The notes below the pieces were generated by a model. That model did no database searches, was not told where the DNA came from, and saw only the letters and a program-made list of their open reading frames with translations. DNA of 64,000 nt, taken from NCBI GenBank assembly GCA_017304655.1, contig JAFKLY010000009.1, positions 53,136 to 117,135 of the forward strand. The letters run 5' to 3'. The translations under genes and the position numbers were made by a program. Source of the stretch: Sphingomonas sp. Its GTDB lineage: Bacteria > Pseudomonadota > Alphaproteobacteria > Sphingomonadales > Sphingomonadaceae. This document shows positions 1-9,250 of the stretch, in pieces; positions within the stretch are counted from its first letter, which is position 1, and each line of letters opens with the position of its first letter.

Positions 1-1
1 C

Positions 2-373
2 AGCGGCACGGGCTGGATCAACTTCCTCAACGGCATGACGACCGGCTTCAACTTCAACTATGGCGGCTTCTCCGACACGACCTTCAACATCTATTCCGGC
101 CTGAACGGCACCGGCTCGCTGCTGAAGAGCGTAGTGATCCCGATGAACGATCCCGGCCCGTTCGAATATATCGTCGTGCCGTTTGAAGGCGTCGCCTATT
201 CCATCGTCATTTCGGGTGGCGAGGCGCAGTTCGGCTGGGATGATGTGACCTTCGGCAGCCTGACGCCGGGCAACGCCGTTCCCGAGCCGTCCAGCTGGGC
301 CCTGATGATCGGCGGCCTGGCGCTGACCGGTGCCACGCTGCGCCGTCGCCGCGTCGCCGTCTGCTTCGCCTGA
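2..373 (+). CDS. PEP-CTERM (PEPxxWA-type) secreted protein, 5' end outside the window
   Basis: The reading frame is open from the first bases of the window, so the N-terminus and signal peptide lie upstream. The visible part is a beta-rich, glycine/phenylalanine-rich domain. It ends in a PEP-CTERM sorting tail: the motif VPEPSSWALM, a hydrophobic helix, then a basic RRRR cluster close to the C-terminus. Such tails are recognised by an exosortase, which moves the protein to the cell surface or exopolysaccharide layer. No exosortase is in the window. A bidirectional terminator follows directly. The tail assignment is firm; the function of the upstream domain is unknown. Confidence 0.85.
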   Translation, partial: SGTGWINFLNGMTTGFNFNYGGFSDTTFNIYSGLNGTGSLLKSVVIPMNDPGPFEYIVVPFEGVAYSIVISGGEAQFGWDDVTFGSLTPGNAVPEPSSWALMIGGLALTGATLRRRRVAVCFA

Positions 374-393
374 ACCATCGTCATCAAGACATG

Positions 394-426
394 AAAAAGG
401 GCGCCGGGATGACCGGCGCCCTTTTT
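394..426. terminator. Bidirectional rho-independent terminator
   Basis: A perfect 14-bp stem (394-407 with 413-426) with a 5-nt loop starts with AAAAA and ends with TTTTT, so it can stop transcription from both sides. It separates the PEP-CTERM gene from the convergent typA. Confidence 0.9.
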
Positions 427-463
427 CGTTCCCGCTGAAACGCCGGCCCTCAGGCCATGCGGA

Positions 464-2317
464 TCAGGCTGCCTCTTTCGAGCGCTTGGCCTTCTTGCGC
501 TCGTTCGGGTCGAGGATCGCCTTGCGCAGGCGGATCGACTTGGGCGTCACCTCGACCATTTCATCGTCGTCAATATAGGCGATGGCCTGCTCCAGCGTCA
601 TGCGCTTGGGCGGGGTCAGGCGGATGCTGTCGTCCTTGCCGCTAGCGCGGAAGTTGGTCAGTGCCTTGGACTTCATCGGGTTGACCTCGAGATCCTCGGG
701 CTTGGCGTTCTCGCCGATGATCATGCCCTCGTAAAGCGCCTCGCCCACGCCGACGAACAGGATGCCGCGCTCTTCGAGCGGACCGAGCGCATAAGCCACA
801 GCCTCGCCCGCGCCGTTTGAGATGAGCACGCCGTTCTTCCGGCCCTCGATGCGGCCCTTGTAGGGGCCGTACTTCTCGAACAGCCGGTTCATGATGCCGG
901 TGCCGCGCGTGTCGGACAGGAACTCGCCATGATAGCCGATGAGGCCGCGCGAGGGCGCCGAGAAGGTGATGCGCGTCTTGCCGCCACCGGAAGGACGCAT
1001 GTCCGTCATCTCGGCCTTGCGGATGTTCATCTTGTCGACGACCGTACCGGAGAACTCGTCGTCCACGTCGATGACGACCGTCTCATAGGGCTCCTCGCGG
1101 CCGCTCTCGCCTTCGCGGAACAGCACGCGCGGGCGGGAAATACCGAGCTCGAAGCCCTCGCGGCGCATCGTCTCGATCAGCACGCCAAGCTGAAGCTCGC
1201 CGCGCCCGGCCACCTCGAAGCTGTCCTTGTCGGCGCTCTCGGTGATCTTGATCGCGACATTGCTTTCCGCCTCGCGGAACAGGCGGTCGCGGATCATGCG
1301 GCTCGTCACCTTGTCGCCCTCGCGACCCGCCATTGGCGAATCGTTGACCGCAAAGCGCATGGAGAGCGTCGGCGGATCGATCGGCTGCGCCTTGATCGGC
1401 GTGGAGATGGAGGTGTCGGCAATGGTGTGGGCCACGGTCGCGACGGCAAGACCGGCGAGACTGATGATGTCGCCTGCCTTGGCTTCCTCGACAGGCACGC
1501 GCTCCAGCCCGCGGAACGCCATCAGCTTGGAAGCGCGACCGGTCTCGATCACCTTGCCGTCGATATCCAGCGCGTGGATCGGCTGGTTGACCTTCACCGT
1601 GCCGGACTGGACGCGGCCGGTGAGCACGCGGCCAAGGAAGTTGTCGCGATCGAGCAGCGTCACCAGGAAGCTGAACGGCGCATCGGCATCGAGCGCCGGC
1701 GGCGGGACATGGTCGACGATCTTCTGGAAGAGCGGCTGGAGCGTGCCAGAGCGCAGCGAGGGATCCTCATTGGCATAGCCATTGCGGCCCGACGCGAAGA
1801 GCACGGGGAAATCGAGCTGCTCGTCGCTTGCGTCGAGCGAGACGAACAGATCGAACACCTCGTCCAGCACTTCCTGGATGCGCTCGTCCGGCCGGTCGAT
1901 CTTGTTGACGACCACGATCGGACGCAGGCCGAGCGCCAGCGCCTTGCCGGTGACGAACTTGGTCTGCGGCATCGCGCCTTCCGAGCTGTCGACCAGCAGG
2001 ATCACGCCATCGACCATCGAGAGGATGCGCTCCACCTCGCCACCGAAATCGGCGTGACCGGGCGTATCGACGATGTTGATGCGGACCGGATCACCCTTGC
2101 CGTCCGCGCCCAGCCACTCGACCGAAGTGGGCTTGGCGAGAATGGTGATGCCACGCTCCTTCTCCAGATCGTTGGAGTCCATCGCCCGTTCCTCGACGCG
2201 CTGATTGTCGCGGAAGGTGCCGGATTGGCGGAAAAGCTGGTCGACAAGAGTGGTCTTGCCGTGGTCGACGTGCGCGATGATGGCCACGTTCCGAAGAGCG
2301 TTGGGGCGGGAGCTCAT
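464..2317 (-). CDS. typA: Ribosome-associated translational GTPase TypA/BipA
   Basis: 617 aa, close to the usual length for TypA. It is a cytoplasmic translation-factor GTPase that binds the 70S ribosome and helps 50S assembly and stress adaptation. The G domain is complete: P-loop HVDHGKTT near residues 16-23, RGITI switch [12 protein letters not shown] near residue 85, and NKIDRP. Downstream come the EF-Tu-like domain 2, the EF-G-like domains III and V, and the TypA-specific C-terminal domain with a lysine/arginine-rich end. The start is the first ATG of the frame. It is a single-gene unit that converges on the PEP-CTERM gene across a shared terminator. The long open frame on the opposite strand is a shadow of GC-rich codons. 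Confidence 0.97.
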   Translation of the reverse strand: MSSRPNALRNVAIIAHVDHGKTTLVDQLFRQSGTFRDNQRVEERAMDSNDLEKERGITILAKPTSVEWLGADGKGDPVRINIVDTPGHADFGGEVERILSMVDGVILLVDSSEGAMPQTKFVTGKALALGLRPIVVVNKIDRPDERIQEVLDEVFDLFVSLDASDEQLDFPVLFASGRNGYANEDPSLRSGTLQPLFQKIVDHVPPPALDADAPFSFLVTLLDRDNFLGRVLTGRVQSGTVKVNQPIHALDIDGKVIETGRASKLMAFRGLERVPVEEAKAGDIISLAGLAVATVAHTIADTSISTPIKAQPIDPPTLSMRFAVNDSPMAGREGDKVTSRMIRDRLFREAESNVAIKITESADKDSFEVAGRGELQLGVLIETMRREGFELGISRPRVLFREGESGREEPYETVVIDVDDEFSGTVVDKMNIRKAEMTDMRPSGGGKTRITFSAPSRGLIGYHGEFLSDTRGTGIMNRLFEKYGPYKGRIEGRKNGVLISNGAGEAVAYALGPLEERGILFVGVGEALYEGMIIGENAKPEDLEVNPMKSKALTNFRASGKDDSIRLTPPKRMTLEQAIAYIDDDEMVEVTPKSIRLRKAILDPNERKKAKRSKEAA

Positions 2318-2464
2318 GATATCTCTCTAGGTTATGGGGTGGCGGCGCAGCCTGGCAGCCGCCCCGAAAATCGCCGGGCCATTAGCGGAAAGAGCGCGAA
2401 GGCGCAACTATTCTGCCAGAACGTTCGGGCCGCGTTCATGCGCCCGGCGCGAGAAAATGCGTCC

Positions 2465-2803
2465 ATGAGCAAGACCACGAGTCACATTCTCAATGCCGCG
2501 TCCAACCTGCTCGGCATCTCGGTGGTGCTCATTACCGGCCTCAAGGTAACCGGCCATGGCGAGCGAACGCTCGCGGACGAGATCGCCTGGATCGCCGCGC
2601 TCTGCTTCGCCCTCTCCTGCCTGCTGTCCTATCTCGACCTGCGCGCCGAACCCGACGACACGCCGCACGAACGCCACGCCGACTGGCTGTTCCTGCTCGG
2701 CCTGCTGGCGCTGATCGTCGCCGCCTTCGTGCTGGCGTTCAGCGATCTGAGCAAGGAAACGGCGGACTTTCTGCAAGGCGTAAGCGTCAACACGGCAGGC
2801 TAG
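2465..2803 (+). CDS. Small integral membrane protein of unknown function
   Basis: 112 aa. The ATG at 2465 begins a compact protein with about four hydrophobic segments: one from about residue 9, one around the AALCFALSCLLSYL stretch, and one around LFLLGLLALIVAAFVLAF, with a short charged loop (DLRAEPDD) between the last two. It is divergent from typA with about 150 bp between start codons. The frame stays open upstream through the typA antisense strand, but that part has no membrane character and is not taken as coding. I do not recognise a named family. Membrane location is inferred from hydrophobicity only. Confidence 0.7.
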   Translation: MSKTTSHILNAASNLLGISVVLITGLKVTGHGERTLADEIAWIAALCFALSCLLSYLDLRAEPDDTPHERHADWLFLLGLLALIVAAFVLAFSDLSKETADFLQGVSVNTAG

Positions 2804-3003
2804 ACGCGCGACAAGCGGTGTAAAGATGCCCCGTTCCCGGCATCAACTGCGCGCCAGCATTTGAATGGACCAGAAGTTGGCATGCCCCTCGCTGGCCTTG
2901 GCCAAAGCACCGTACCGCGCAAAATCCTGTTCGAGATGTTGGCGATTTTTCAATTCTTTGGCGGGAAATGCACAATATTGCTCAACGCCTTTTGGAGTTT
3001 CGA

Positions 3004-4356
3004 ATGAAGAGCGTCCAAGTCATTGCTCTGTCCGCCCTTGGCGGAGTCGCGCTGGCGGGCGCGGCCCTCGGGGGGTACATGCTCAATCAACGGAGCAATG
3101 ACGGCCCGCAGGCGCCTTCTTCGGCGGAGCAACCGGTTGCCGATCAATCGACCGAAGAAGCGCCAGCCGAGCTTGCCGGCGCCGCCTGGGTGCAGGGAGA
3201 TTGCTCCAGTGGATCAAGCACATATGAATTTGAAAATGGCCGTACGATTGACTTCATGGGCTTCCCCGAAGCCGAACGCCGCGCCGTCCGATATCAGAAA
3301 TATGAGAATGGCTGGAAAGTAATCAGGCCAGATGAAACGCACATTTATTCCTATCAAAACGGCAATCTGAAGTTCGAGGGATTCGAAATCGCTGGCGAGC
3401 TGATCCGAACACCCCAATCGCCTGTGCTGAAACGCTGCCCCAAGGCGACCTTTGAAAAAATTGTCGACGTCCCGCCCGCGTCGATCAAGGAGCCGCTGCG
3501 TTACGCATTGTTCACGGCGATCACCATGAAGGATGCCCAAGCGGCAGAGCGCATCGTTGCGCGGATGCCAAGCGTCGAAGGCGGGATCAACGCGGGCGGC
3601 GACCCGGACAAGAAGCCCGATATCGACACCATGTTGTCGACCGCCACGCGTGAAATCTATCTGATCGTTCAAAAGAAACGGGGTAAATCGACCGGCAGCA
3701 AGCCCGAGGATTCCTATGCGTCAAATGGCACGCCGTGGCAGACCGTTTCGACCTTTCCTGAAATGATTCAAGGCGAATTCATCGTTCCTGACCGGGTCGG
3801 GGGCTGCAGCAATCCGTTCATGACTATTCGGCCTTCATCCTTTTCTCGCAATGTTTTCGGGAAGATTTTCGAGAACGAACCTGCACGGATCGCTGTTTCC
3901 GGCAACAGGGTCTGGATTGAACGAAAAACCGACGACGGGCGTTTCGACGGCGGAAATGTCTTGGAGATTCAACCGGATGGCTCTTTGGTCGAGATCGCAA
4001 ATCTGACACCGTCAGGAGCACCTGTCCCGACCTCTGGGACTGTCCGCTATCTGCGCTGCTCAGCCCAGCCGGCTTCGGCCGATCGCGCGGCGTCCGCCGA
4101 GACCGGCGATCTGGCGAACGCCAAGGCAGCCTATGCCCGATCAACCGATGCGATTACCGCCGCGTGGCAAGCTCTTTCCCCGGAGAGGCGGCAGGCGCTC
4201 TTGCCGTCGCAAAGGGCCTGGATCCGGCAGAAAATGACAGACTGCAAAAATCTTGCCGCGCGCACGCCCGGGGCTGCAGACCAGAAGGAAGCTGCAAGGC
4301 TCCAATGCGAGGTCGGCCTGGACAGGTTGCGCGTCCAGCAACTCAAGACCATCTAG
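3004..4356 (+). CDS. Secreted/membrane-anchored protein with C-terminal LprI (DUF1311)-like domain
   Basis: 450 aa from the ATG at 3004. The N-terminus is a signal anchor (MKSVQVIALSALGGVALAGA, about residues 1-25) followed by a low-complexity S/E/Q-rich linker. The middle 300 residues are not a family I recognise. The last 80 residues (YARSTDAITAAWQALSPE, then SQRAWIRQKMTDC and the final cysteine pair) match the LprI/DUF1311 pattern of periplasmic proteins, some of which inhibit lysozyme. Base composition is visibly less GC-rich than the neighbours, especially at 3200-3450 and 3820-3990, which may mean acquisition from elsewhere. The frame is also open a little upstream (from 2968), but ATG 3004 is the one that gives the signal sequence. 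Confidence 0.75.
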   Translation: MKSVQVIALSALGGVALAGAALGGYMLNQRSNDGPQAPSSAEQPVADQSTEEAPAELAGAAWVQGDCSSGSSTYEFENGRTIDFMGFPEAERRAVRYQKYENGWKVIRPDETHIYSYQNGNLKFEGFEIAGELIRTPQSPVLKRCPKATFEKIVDVPPASIKEPLRYALFTAITMKDAQAAERIVARMPSVEGGINAGGDPDKKPDIDTMLSTATREIYLIVQKKRGKSTGSKPEDSYASNGTPWQTVSTFPEMIQGEFIVPDRVGGCSNPFMTIRPSSFSRNVFGKIFENEPARIAVSGNRVWIERKTDDGRFDGGNVLEIQPDGSLVEIANLTPSGAPVPTSGTVRYLRCSAQPASADRAASAETGDLANAKAAYARSTDAITAAWQALSPERRQALLPSQRAWIRQKMTDCKNLAARTPGAADQKEAARLQCEVGLDRLRVQQLKTI

Positions 4357-4490
4357 CCTCGGCCCGGCACGCACCAGCAACCATAGCCGCACTGATCCGC
4401 TATCCCTTTCCTGCGGCTGTGGGCTGACCCCACCATAAAATTGTACCTGCGTCATTTGCCGTTCACGCCGGCCGCGTTACAGTCTGGGCG

Positions 4491-4898
4491 ATGAGTGACG
4501 CGCACAGCATGATCGGGAGCCGTTGGCGGCAGGGACGGTTGTTCGTCCTGTCGCTGCTGCTCGCGCTGGCCAGTGCGCTCGTGCCGGCTCTGTGTTCTTC
4601 GGGTCCGCCGGCAAGCCGGGCGACCGGTTCCGCCTTCGATCCGACCACCAGTGTCGTCACCCTGCGCGGCCGGATGCAGGCGCTGGTGCAGGCGAACCCG
4701 GCTGATCGGATTGCGCCGACCCTCCCGGCCACAGGGCCGTTCACGCTCTTTCTCCTCAGCGCCGCGCCAGCCATCGGGCTCTCGGCGATCCTGCTGCTGT
4801 ATCCGCTCGCCTGGCGGGCCGGGCAGGCTGCACCACGCCCCTGCCTGCGTCGCATTACGCGCGCCCGGCCCCGCGCGCCCCCGCACAGGGTGATCTAA
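4491..4898 (+). CDS. Hypothetical membrane protein
   Basis: 135 aa. One hydrophobic helix lies near the N-terminus (LFVLSLLLALASALVPAL, about residues 17-34) and a second near residues 84-106 (FTLFLLSAAPAIGLSAILLL). The tail is rich in Arg and Pro. A longer antisense frame covers the same bases, but it encodes a hydrophilic Arg/Gly/Gln-rich peptide typical of a shadow, so the plus strand is preferred. Family unknown. The Arg/Pro-rich last 30 residues may be poorly conserved or result from a distal frame shift. Confidence 0.45.
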   Translation: MSDAHSMIGSRWRQGRLFVLSLLLALASALVPALCSSGPPASRATGSAFDPTTSVVTLRGRMQALVQANPADRIAPTLPATGPFTLFLLSAAPAIGLSAILLLYPLAWRAGQAAPRPCLRRITRARPRAPPHRVI

Positions 4899-4939
4899 GG
4901 CCCGCGCGGCCTCCCCTTCGCATGTGACCATGGTCCCCT

Positions 4940-4960
4940 TTTTGCAGGGAGCCTGCAAAA
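4940..4960 (+). promoter_or_regulatory. Hairpin covering the ribosome-binding site of the 37-aa peptide gene
   Basis: Nine-base arms (TTTTGCAGG at 4940-4948 and CCTGCAAAA at 4952-4960) pair perfectly around a GAG loop. The GCAGGGAG purine tract that would serve as Shine-Dalgarno is inside the stem-loop, and the 3' arm ends on the A of the first ATG. This could gate translation of the peptide, or be a leftover intrinsic stem-loop. The structure is seen; the role is inferred. Confidence 0.5.
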
Positions 4961-5073
4961 TGATGAACCGGGAAGAACCCCGGCCACCCCGGTGGTTTGT
5001 GCTGGTCGTGTTCGGCGGCATCGGTGTCGCCGTCATCGTCCTTGGCCTGATCGTCGGCGGTTTCGCGCCATGA
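4960..5073 (+). CDS. 37-aa single-pass membrane peptide
   Basis: Short reading frame starting ATG ATG, with a purine-rich GCAGGGAG about 8 bases upstream. The peptide has a charged, proline-rich N-terminus (MNREEPRPPRW) and one long hydrophobic helix (FVLVVFGGIGVAVIVLGLIV) ending in GGFAP, so it should sit in the inner membrane with a short cytoplasmic head. It lies about 100 bp before the antiporter gene on the same strand. Small single-pass proteins of this form are common, but I cannot name a family. Coding is supported by the ribosome-binding site and the clean membrane segment. Confidence 0.55.
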   Translation: MMNREEPRPPRWFVLVVFGGIGVAVIVLGLIVGGFAP

Positions 5074-5170
5074 CCCGCGCGCCGCCATCCCGCTTGCGGT
5101 GATGGCGGCGCATCATGCGACTTCATTATTCAAGAGTTTCCAAGTCAGGAAAAGGAAGCACACCCGCCTG

Positions 5171-6826
5171 ATGCCCCATTACACCCCGCTCATCGCCACC
5201 ATCGTCGCCGGCTTCACCGTCGCCTTCTTCATGGGCGCCATCGCCATGCGGCTGCGCGTCTCGCCGATTGCCGGCTATCTCATCGCCGGCGTGATCGTCG
5301 GCCCGTTCACCCCTGGCTTCGTCGCTGATTCCAATCTGGCCAATGAACTGGCCGAGATCGGCGTCATCCTGCTGATGTTCGGCGTCGGCCTGCATTTCTC
5401 GCTCAAGGACCTGCTCGACGTCCGCAAGATCGCCGTGCCCGGCGCCATCGGCCAGATTGCCGCCGCGACGCTGCTTGGCATGGGTCTGGCCTGGGGCATG
5501 GGGTGGGACCCGCTCGCCGGCTTCGTGTTCGGTCTGGCGCTCTCGGTCGCCAGCACGGTGGTGCTGTTGCGCGCGCTGCAGGCGCGTGATCTGGTGCAGA
5601 CCGAGCGTGGCCGCATTGCGGTGGGCTGGCTGATCGTCGAGGATCTGGTGATGGTGCTGGCGCTGGTGTTGCTGCCGGTGCTTGCCGGGATGTCGAAGAA
5701 CCCGGCTGGAAGCAGCGCGGCGGCGATCGTCTGGCCGCTGGGGGTAACACTGATCAAGGTCGGCGGCTTCGTCGCCTTCATGCTCATCGTCGGCCGGCGC
5801 CTCATCCCCGCCGCCCTGCATTGGGTGGTGCACACCGGATCGCGCGAACTCTTCCGCCTCGCGGTGCTGGCCATCGCGCTCGGCGTGGCCGCAGGCTCGG
5901 CCTATATCTTCGACGTCTCCTTCGCGCTGGGCGCCTTCTTCGCCGGCATGATCCTAGGCGAGACGCCGCTCTCCCGTCGCGCGACCGAGGAGACGCTGCC
6001 GCTGCGCGATGCCTTCGCGGTGCTGTTTTTCGTCTCGGTTGGCATGCTGTTCGATCCCAGGGTCGTGATCGAGCAGCCCCTGCCCCTGCTGGCGACGGTG
6101 GCGATCATCATCCTCGGCAAGTCGATCGCGGCCTTCTTCATCGTGCGGGCGTTCGGCCACCAGAGCAAGACGGCGCTGACCATCGCGGCCAGCCTTGCCC
6201 AGATCGGCGAGTTCTCCTTCATCCTTGCCACGCTGGGAACGACGCTGGGCATTCTGCCCGCGGACGCGCGCGATCTCATCCTGGCCGGTGCGATCTTCTC
6301 GATTTTCCTCAATCCGTTTCTCTTCTCCTACATCCTGCGCAACAACGGCAAGACGGCCGATGAGGAGGCAGACGAGGCAGCCGATCCCGCCCCGCCGGGG
6401 CCTGCCAGCCACGTTCTGCTGATCGGCTATGGTCGTGTCGGCAAGCGGCTAGCGGCCGGGCTCAGGGCAAACGGCGAAGCGCTGGTCCTCATCGAGGAGG
6501 ATGAGGAAACCGCCGCCGCCGCCGCACGGGACGGGCATGAAGCAATCCACGGCAACGCCACGGACAAGCGCGTTCTCAAAAGCGCCGGCATCGATCGGGC
6601 GACCAGCCTGCTCATCGCCATTCCCGAGGGCTTCGATGGCGGCGTGATTGCGGAGAAGGCGCGTAGTCTCCGGCCAGATATCCACCTCATCATCCGGGCG
6701 CATTCGGATGCGGAGGTTGCACATCTGCGCAAGCTCGACGTGGCGGATATTGTCATGGGCGAAGATGAACTCGCTGCCAAAATGCTGAGTCTCGCCGTCC
6801 AGCCAGCTCCATCAGGCACAACATAG
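5171..6826 (+). CDS. ybaL: YbaL-type cation:proton antiporter (CPA2) with RCK N domain
   Basis: 551 aa from the ATG at 5171, which follows an AGGAAAAGGAAG purine tract and gives the conserved beginning MPHYTPLIATIV. Residues 1-395 form the multi-span Na+/H+-exchanger domain of the KefB/KefC/YbaL group. The opening transmembrane region, including GPFTPGFVAD and LLMFGVGLHFSLKDL, is very close to what I know of E. coli YbaL. After a short acidic linker (EEADEAADPAPPG) comes a TrkA-N Rossmann domain with the nucleotide motif GYGRVGKR near residue 420, ending in conserved HLRKLDVADIVMGEDELAAKML. Inferred role: potassium/proton exchange across the inner membrane gated by nucleotide binding. Residues 1-24 of a longer upstream frame are not membrane-like and were left out. 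Confidence 0.92.
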   Translation: MPHYTPLIATIVAGFTVAFFMGAIAMRLRVSPIAGYLIAGVIVGPFTPGFVADSNLANELAEIGVILLMFGVGLHFSLKDLLDVRKIAVPGAIGQIAAATLLGMGLAWGMGWDPLAGFVFGLALSVASTVVLLRALQARDLVQTERGRIAVGWLIVEDLVMVLALVLLPVLAGMSKNPAGSSAAAIVWPLGVTLIKVGGFVAFMLIVGRRLIPAALHWVVHTGSRELFRLAVLAIALGVAAGSAYIFDVSFALGAFFAGMILGETPLSRRATEETLPLRDAFAVLFFVSVGMLFDPRVVIEQPLPLLATVAIIILGKSIAAFFIVRAFGHQSKTALTIAASLAQIGEFSFILATLGTTLGILPADARDLILAGAIFSIFLNPFLFSYILRNNGKTADEEADEAADPAPPGPASHVLLIGYGRVGKRLAAGLRANGEALVLIEEDEETAAAAARDGHEAIHGNATDKRVLKSAGIDRATSLLIAIPEGFDGGVIAEKARSLRPDIHLIIRAHSDAEVAHLRKLDVADIVMGEDELAAKMLSLAVQPAPSGTT

Positions 6827-6948
6827 CCTCGACATTCTCTCGGGACATTGTCATCAAACTATCCTTGGACAAGGCGCAGACGAGCGGGGCACCGAGACTC
6901 CGCGAAACGCCGACGATGCCGGACGACACAACAGGAGAGGACCGAGCC

Positions 6949-7803
6949 ATGAGCAATGCCGAACAAGGGCTGGGCGCGGAGAATTGGGCGGGCGACATGG
7001 GCCGCAACTGGCTCGCCAATCTCCAGCGTTTCGAGAGCATGATCGCGCCGATCGGCGCCGCGCTGCTGACCCACGCGAAGTTCAAACCCGGCGAGCGCGT
7101 GATCGACATCGGCTGCGGCGGTGGTGGCACCACCATCGCCATTGGCCGCGCGGTCTCGCCCGGCGGCCACGCCACCGGGCTGGATATCTCGCCGGACCTG
7201 ATCTGGTCCTGCGGCGCCCGGGCGAGCCAGGGCACGCAGTCCGACGTGCTCTTCGTCTGCGCGGATGCCGCGACCGCGACCGTGACGGGCGCTCCGTTCG
7301 ACCGGCTGTTCTCGCGCTTCGGCAGCATGTTCTTCCCCGACGCGAAGGCCGGCTTCCGCAACCTGCGCAGGATGGTGAAGGATGGCGGGCGGATCGATCT
7401 GGGCGTGTGGGCCGGTCCGCAGGAAAATCCGTGGCTGCAGACGATGATGGGTGCGGTCGCCGACTACGTCACCCCGCCCGAAACGCCGCCGGACCCGCAC
7501 GCGCCCGGCCCCTTCGCCTTTGCGGACACGGCCTATCTGACCGAGGTTCTGGAGCAGGCGGGCTTTGGCGAGATCGCCATCGAGCCATGCCTGCGCGACA
7601 TGCCGGTGGGCGGCGCCGGCGCCACCCCGCGCGAGGCGGCCGAGTTCATCCTTTCCGCCATGCATCTGGCCGGCGAGGTGCCGGAGGAGAAACGCGAGGA
7701 CGCGATCGGCAAGGTCGCCGATGCGCTCGCGCCGCATCATGTGCCCGGCAAGGGCAATCTGATGCCCGGCAAGGCGTGGCTGGTCACGGCAAAAGCGATC
7801 TGA
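6949..7803 (+). CDS. Class I SAM-dependent methyltransferase
   Basis: 284 aa. The start at 6949 (MSNAEQGLGAENWAG) is chosen because AGGAGAGG lies 8 bases upstream; the frame is open further 5' without such a site. Residues 40-60 hold the SAM-binding motif VIDIGCGGGGTT, and the acidic end of strand 2 is in GLDIS. A post-II region (FDRLFSRFGSMFF) and a long variable C-terminal half follow. The layout resembles UbiE/COQ5-like small-molecule methyltransferases; the substrate cannot be read from the sequence. It stands alone between the antiporter and the convergent sthA. Confidence 0.8.
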   Translation: MSNAEQGLGAENWAGDMGRNWLANLQRFESMIAPIGAALLTHAKFKPGERVIDIGCGGGGTTIAIGRAVSPGGHATGLDISPDLIWSCGARASQGTQSDVLFVCADAATATVTGAPFDRLFSRFGSMFFPDAKAGFRNLRRMVKDGGRIDLGVWAGPQENPWLQTMMGAVADYVTPPETPPDPHAPGPFAFADTAYLTEVLEQAGFGEIAIEPCLRDMPVGGAGATPREAAEFILSAMHLAGEVPEEKREDAIGKVADALAPHHVPGKGNLMPGKAWLVTAKAI

Positions 7804-7852
7804 ATTCTCGCCCCGCACTGGCCATGCGCCGGGCCAGCCGCGCGCCCGACGC

Positions 7853-9250
7853 TCAGTCGACGCGCGGCATCCGGTTCCAGGCGTCGAGCGCGGCGATCTT
7901 GTAGGCCTCCGCCAGCGTCGGGTAATTGAACGTGTTCTCGATGAAATAGTCGATCGTGCCCTTGAGGTTGAGCACCGCCTGGCCGATGTGGATCAGCTCC
8001 GTCGCGCCTTCGCCAAGGATGTGCACGCCCAGCAGCCGCCGGGTCTTGAGCGAGAAGATCATCTTCATCAGGCCGCTGTCCAGCCCCATGATGTGCCCGC
8101 GCGATGTCTCGCGGAAGCGCGCGATCCCGCACTCATAGGGGATCTTCTTCTCCTTCACGTCCTGCTCGCTCATGCCCACGGTCGAGATTTCCGGCACGGC
8201 ATAGATGCCATAGGGGAAATAGGCGGGCGCGGGCGGCATGGGCAGGCCAAAGGCATGGCAGGCGGCGATGCGCCCCTGCTCCATCGAGGTGGAGGCAAGG
8301 CTGGGGAAGCCGATCACATCGCCGGCGGCGTAGATGTGCGGTACGTCGGTCTGGAAGGTCTTGGGATCGACCTTAAGCCGCCCGCGATTGTCGACCTCCA
8401 GCCCGCAGCTTTCCAGCCCCAGATTCTTCGTCGCACCCACGCGACCGGCGGCGAACAGCAGCATGTCCGAGCGGATCGACCGCCCATCCTCCAGCGTCGT
8501 GATCACCCGTCCGCTCGCATCCTTGCCGATGCTCGTCACCTTGGCGCCGAGGCGGATGGTCATGCCGCGATCGCGCAGCTGATGGATGAACTCCTCGATG
8601 ATCTCGCGATCGATGAAATCGAGGAAGGTCTCGCGCGGCTCGATCAGCGTCACCTGCACGTCGAGCGCGGAGAAGATCGTCGCATATTCGATGCCGATGA
8701 CGCCGGCGCCGATCACCACCAGGCTGCGCGGCACGCGCGGCGCCTCGATCAGCACGTCGCTGTCGAGCACGATGTCGTCGTCGAATGGAATATAGTCCGG
8801 ACGGAATGGCGCCGTGCCCACCGCGATCAGGAACCGCTCGCCCTTGACGAGCAGTTCGCTCTCGTCCGGCGCGGTGACGAGCACGGTATGCGCATCGACG
8901 AAGCGGGCGAACCCCTCCATCGTGCGCACGCCGTTGCGCTGGAACTGATGCTCCAGCACGTCCACCTCATGCTCCAGCGTCTTGTTCAGCCGCTGGTCCA
9001 GATCCTGCCCGCCAATGTCCTTCTTCACGCGATAGGAACGGCCATAGAAGCCGCGCTCGCGCCAGCCCGTGAGATTGAGCACCGTCTCGCGCAGCGTCTT
9101 GGAGGGAATGGTGCCGGTGTGCACCGAGACGCCGCCGACCCGCCGACGCCCCTCGACGACCAGCACGGACTTGCCCAGCTTGGCGGCCTGCACCGCGGCG
9201 CGGCGGCCCGCAGGCCCGCTGCCGATAACGACCAGATCGAACGTATCCAT
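7853..9250 (-). CDS. sthA: Soluble pyridine nucleotide transhydrogenase (Si-specific)
   Basis: 465 aa from ATG 9250, which follows a GGGGGGC tract; the usual SthA length is about 466. SthA is a cytoplasmic FAD enzyme that moves reducing equivalents from NADPH to NAD+. The N-terminal FAD motif is VVIGSGPAGRRAA, a second GAGVIGIEYA Rossmann motif binds the pyridine nucleotide, and AAGDVIGFPSLAS is the FAD-binding end. The C-terminal dimerisation domain has GEGATELIHIGQ. The segment that carries the redox cysteines in lipoamide dehydrogenases reads GGVSVHTGTIPSK, with no cysteine, which separates it from LpdA and glutathione reductase. The frame extends to 9343, but those extra residues lack family similarity. 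Confidence 0.93.
   Translation of the reverse strand: MDTFDLVVIGSGPAGRRAAVQAAKLGKSVLVVEGRRRVGGVSVHTGTIPSKTLRETVLNLTGWRERGFYGRSYRVKKDIGGQDLDQRLNKTLEHEVDVLEHQFQRNGVRTMEGFARFVDAHTVLVTAPDESELLVKGERFLIAVGTAPFRPDYIPFDDDIVLDSDVLIEAPRVPRSLVVIGAGVIGIEYATIFSALDVQVTLIEPRETFLDFIDREIIEEFIHQLRDRGMTIRLGAKVTSIGKDASGRVITTLEDGRSIRSDMLLFAAGRVGATKNLGLESCGLEVDNRGRLKVDPKTFQTDVPHIYAAGDVIGFPSLASTSMEQGRIAACHAFGLPMPPAPAYFPYGIYAVPEISTVGMSEQDVKEKKIPYECGIARFRETSRGHIMGLDSGLMKMIFSLKTRRLLGVHILGEGATELIHIGQAVLNLKGTIDYFIENTFNYPTLAEAYKIAALDAWNRMPRVD

Noticed and set aside
929..2464. Long open frame on the plus strand opposite typA
   Set aside because: It is the antisense of a confidently assigned gene, is rich in Arg/His/Asp with no fold pattern, and arises from GC-rich third positions. 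Only its last part, from 2465, is used.
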